Shown here one piece after another: positions 63,827-64,000 of a stretch of 64,000 nt of DNA. Every line of letters starts with the position of its first letter. Within the stretch, counting starts at the first letter, position 1. The notes below the pieces were generated by a model, which did not search any database, was not told the origin of the DNA, and was given only the letters and a program-made list of their open reading frames with translations. Made by a program: the position numbers and the translations under genes. The DNA comes from G963665545 sp963665545 (GTDB lineage: Bacteria; Pseudomonadota; Gammaproteobacteria; Xanthomonadales; SZUA-36), in contig CAXXKZ010000007.1 in assembly GCA_963665545.2 (NCBI GenBank), forward strand, positions 310,001-374,000. The letters are read 5' to 3'.

Positions 63827-64000
63827 GTCCGGACGTCCCCGATTCCCGGCACCAGGAGGCCGGAGCAATTCGTGGGGTCATCGAATTGCTGGGCCGTTCT
63901 GGGCTGTTACTCCAACGCTTGCCCTACCACGGCAACACGATCAAAATTGGCCGGGCCTATGACAATGACATTATCGTCTCAGACCCTTACGTTTGCCCGC
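63823..64000 (+). CDS. FHA-domain protein, cut by the right window edge
   Basis: Only the first 59 codons are in the window. They read VIELLGRSGLLLQRLPYHGN, then IKIGRAYDNDIIVSDPYVCP, which is the start of a forkhead-associated domain (GRxxDNDIxxxD pattern) that binds phosphothreonine peptides. The start at 63823 overlaps the protease stop (ATGA); an ATG at 63814 would add three residues. Coupling to a secreted protease gene suggests a shared process, but the rest of the gene is not visible. Confidence 0.7.
   Translation, partial: MSPDVPDSRHQEAGAIRGVIELLGRSGLLLQRLPYHGNTIKIGRAYDNDIIVSDPYVCP

Noticed and set aside
1..64000. CRISPR arrays and rRNA genes
   Set aside because: No regularly spaced direct repeats and no rRNA-like sequence were seen on either strand.

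Overview
The window looks like a chromosomal segment of a gammaproteobacterium. The evidence is the order gmk-rpoZ-spoT-ridA-recG, the pilMNOPQ operon diverging from a PBP1A gene, and yicC-rph, rdgB-hemW, gltA and hutGF. Many starts are GTG or TTG. The sequence alone does not support a genus. Several genes carry single-base lesions (three in-frame stops, two frameshifts), so either the genome is decaying in places or the assembly is imperfect. Both readings are kept open.

Left part (1-25.5 kb) is accessory and heavily rearranged. It holds a partial gene at the edge, an inverted-repeat element, and the displaced 3' half of a tRNA-Asn with its terminator, which is probably an attachment site. 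A FecI/FecR surface-signalling pair precedes a TonB-dependent receptor that has an internal stop and is fused in frame to the catalytic part of a dipeptidyl-peptidase IV. Next come a serine recombinase, a small two-gene operon with a MAPEG protein behind two palindromic operators, and an orphan IPTL-CTERM tail. Then follow two nested IS21-family elements, each with a readable target duplication. A CBASS anti-phage island follows: a divergent XRE repressor and ImmA-like protease (CapH/CapP-like), a DUF2188 protein, a CD-NTase and a Cap15-like membrane effector. After it lie IS30 and peptidase S15 remnants, a DUF305-LVIVD secreted protein, a lipoprotein, and a surface-polysaccharide gene cut by an IS481-family element with an 876-bp tandem duplication.

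Middle part (25.3-31.2 kb) is the remainder of a sugar or cell-surface cluster: a NeuD-like acyltransferase, WbqC, a DegT aminotransferase, a PhyH-type oxygenase and a QueD homologue. A membrane-anchored PQQ-type sugar dehydrogenase follows, and its stop codon lies inside a dispersed repeat.

Right part (31.3-64 kb) is mostly conserved core: comM, ubiK, a P-II gene, a TolB-N/TPR protein with an internal stop, recG, ridA, spoT, rpoZ, gmk, yicC, rph, rdgB, hemW, rpmE2, gltA, mrcA, pilMNOPQ (pilN has an internal amber codon), hutG, hutF, a DUF938 methyltransferase, an FAH-family/SixA/oxidoreductase operon, and a secreted trypsin-like protease overlapping an FHA-domain gene that runs off the right edge. 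A MITE-like element of 266 bp with 25-bp perfect terminal inverted repeats sits between yicC and rph, and a related end abuts rpoZ.

The most interesting functional unit is the CapH/CapP-type CBASS locus at 14.3-17.4 kb. As read, a one-base shift in a C5 tract fuses its CD-NTase to its effector.
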